Positions 6,239 to 6,327 of a DNA stretch of 6,327 nucleotides are shown here, piece by piece (position 1 is the first letter of the stretch; every line of letters begins with the position of its first letter). The notes under the pieces are model-generated. The model saw only the letters and a program-made list of their open reading frames with translations. It did not search any database and was not told where the DNA came from. The DNA is from Ruminococcaceae bacterium UBA3329. GTDB taxonomy: Bacteria; Bacillota; Clostridia; Oscillospirales; Acutalibacteraceae. The position numbers and the translations under genes are program-made. Location of the stretch: contig DERX01000055.1 of NCBI GenBank assembly GCA_002361875.1, positions 1-6,327 on the forward strand, in the 5' to 3' direction.

Positions 6239-6327
6239 CAATATTTTGTACCTTTTAATTATTTTTCATACATAATTTTGTTTAATCTGTAAGTATAAGG
6301 TAAAAATATATTTGAAAAATCAAAAAT

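Overview
The window looks like a chromosomal segment of an anaerobic, low-to-moderate GC Firmicute of the class Clostridia, probably a gut-type Oscillospiraceae/Ruminococcaceae relative. This is inferred from AT-rich intergenic DNA, AAGGAG-type ribosome binding sites, and the gene families present (DUF1015, a clostridial-type radical SAM protein, CooT, AlkD-like and VanZ-like proteins). No rRNA, tRNA, insertion sequence, phage gene or CRISPR array was seen. The exact taxon cannot be fixed from the sequence alone.

Plus-strand half (118-3402): three tightly packed genes form one probable operon. They are an orphan family-5 extracellular solute-binding lipoprotein (118-1713), a VanZ-like membrane protein (1710-2180, ATGA overlap with the gene before) and a DUF1015 protein (2158-3402, 23-base overlap). 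No permease or ATPase gene for the binding protein lies in the window. A perfect 15-bp inverted repeat at 3434-3471 separates this operon from the convergent minus-strand genes and probably ends transcription from both sides.

Minus-strand half (6238 down to 3507): a strong sigma-A-type promoter (TTGACT, 17 bases, TAAAAT) drives a 484-residue radical SAM protein with SPASM-like C-terminal cysteines (6177-4723). A 31-base near-perfect palindrome centred on the -10 box looks like a repressor operator. A hairpin terminator follows that gene and ends about five bases before the ribosome binding site of an AlkD-like DNA glycosylase homologue (4672-3986). After it come a 76-residue histidine-rich protein (3929-3699) and a CooT-family nickel-binding protein (3695-3507), which are three bases apart and look translationally linked.

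The parts that stand out are the histidine-rich/CooT pair, which suggests a small metal-handling module, the palindrome over the radical SAM promoter, and the orphan binding protein-VanZ-DUF1015 operon. None of these amounts to a demonstrated new system. Most genes are conserved family members, several of unknown function.
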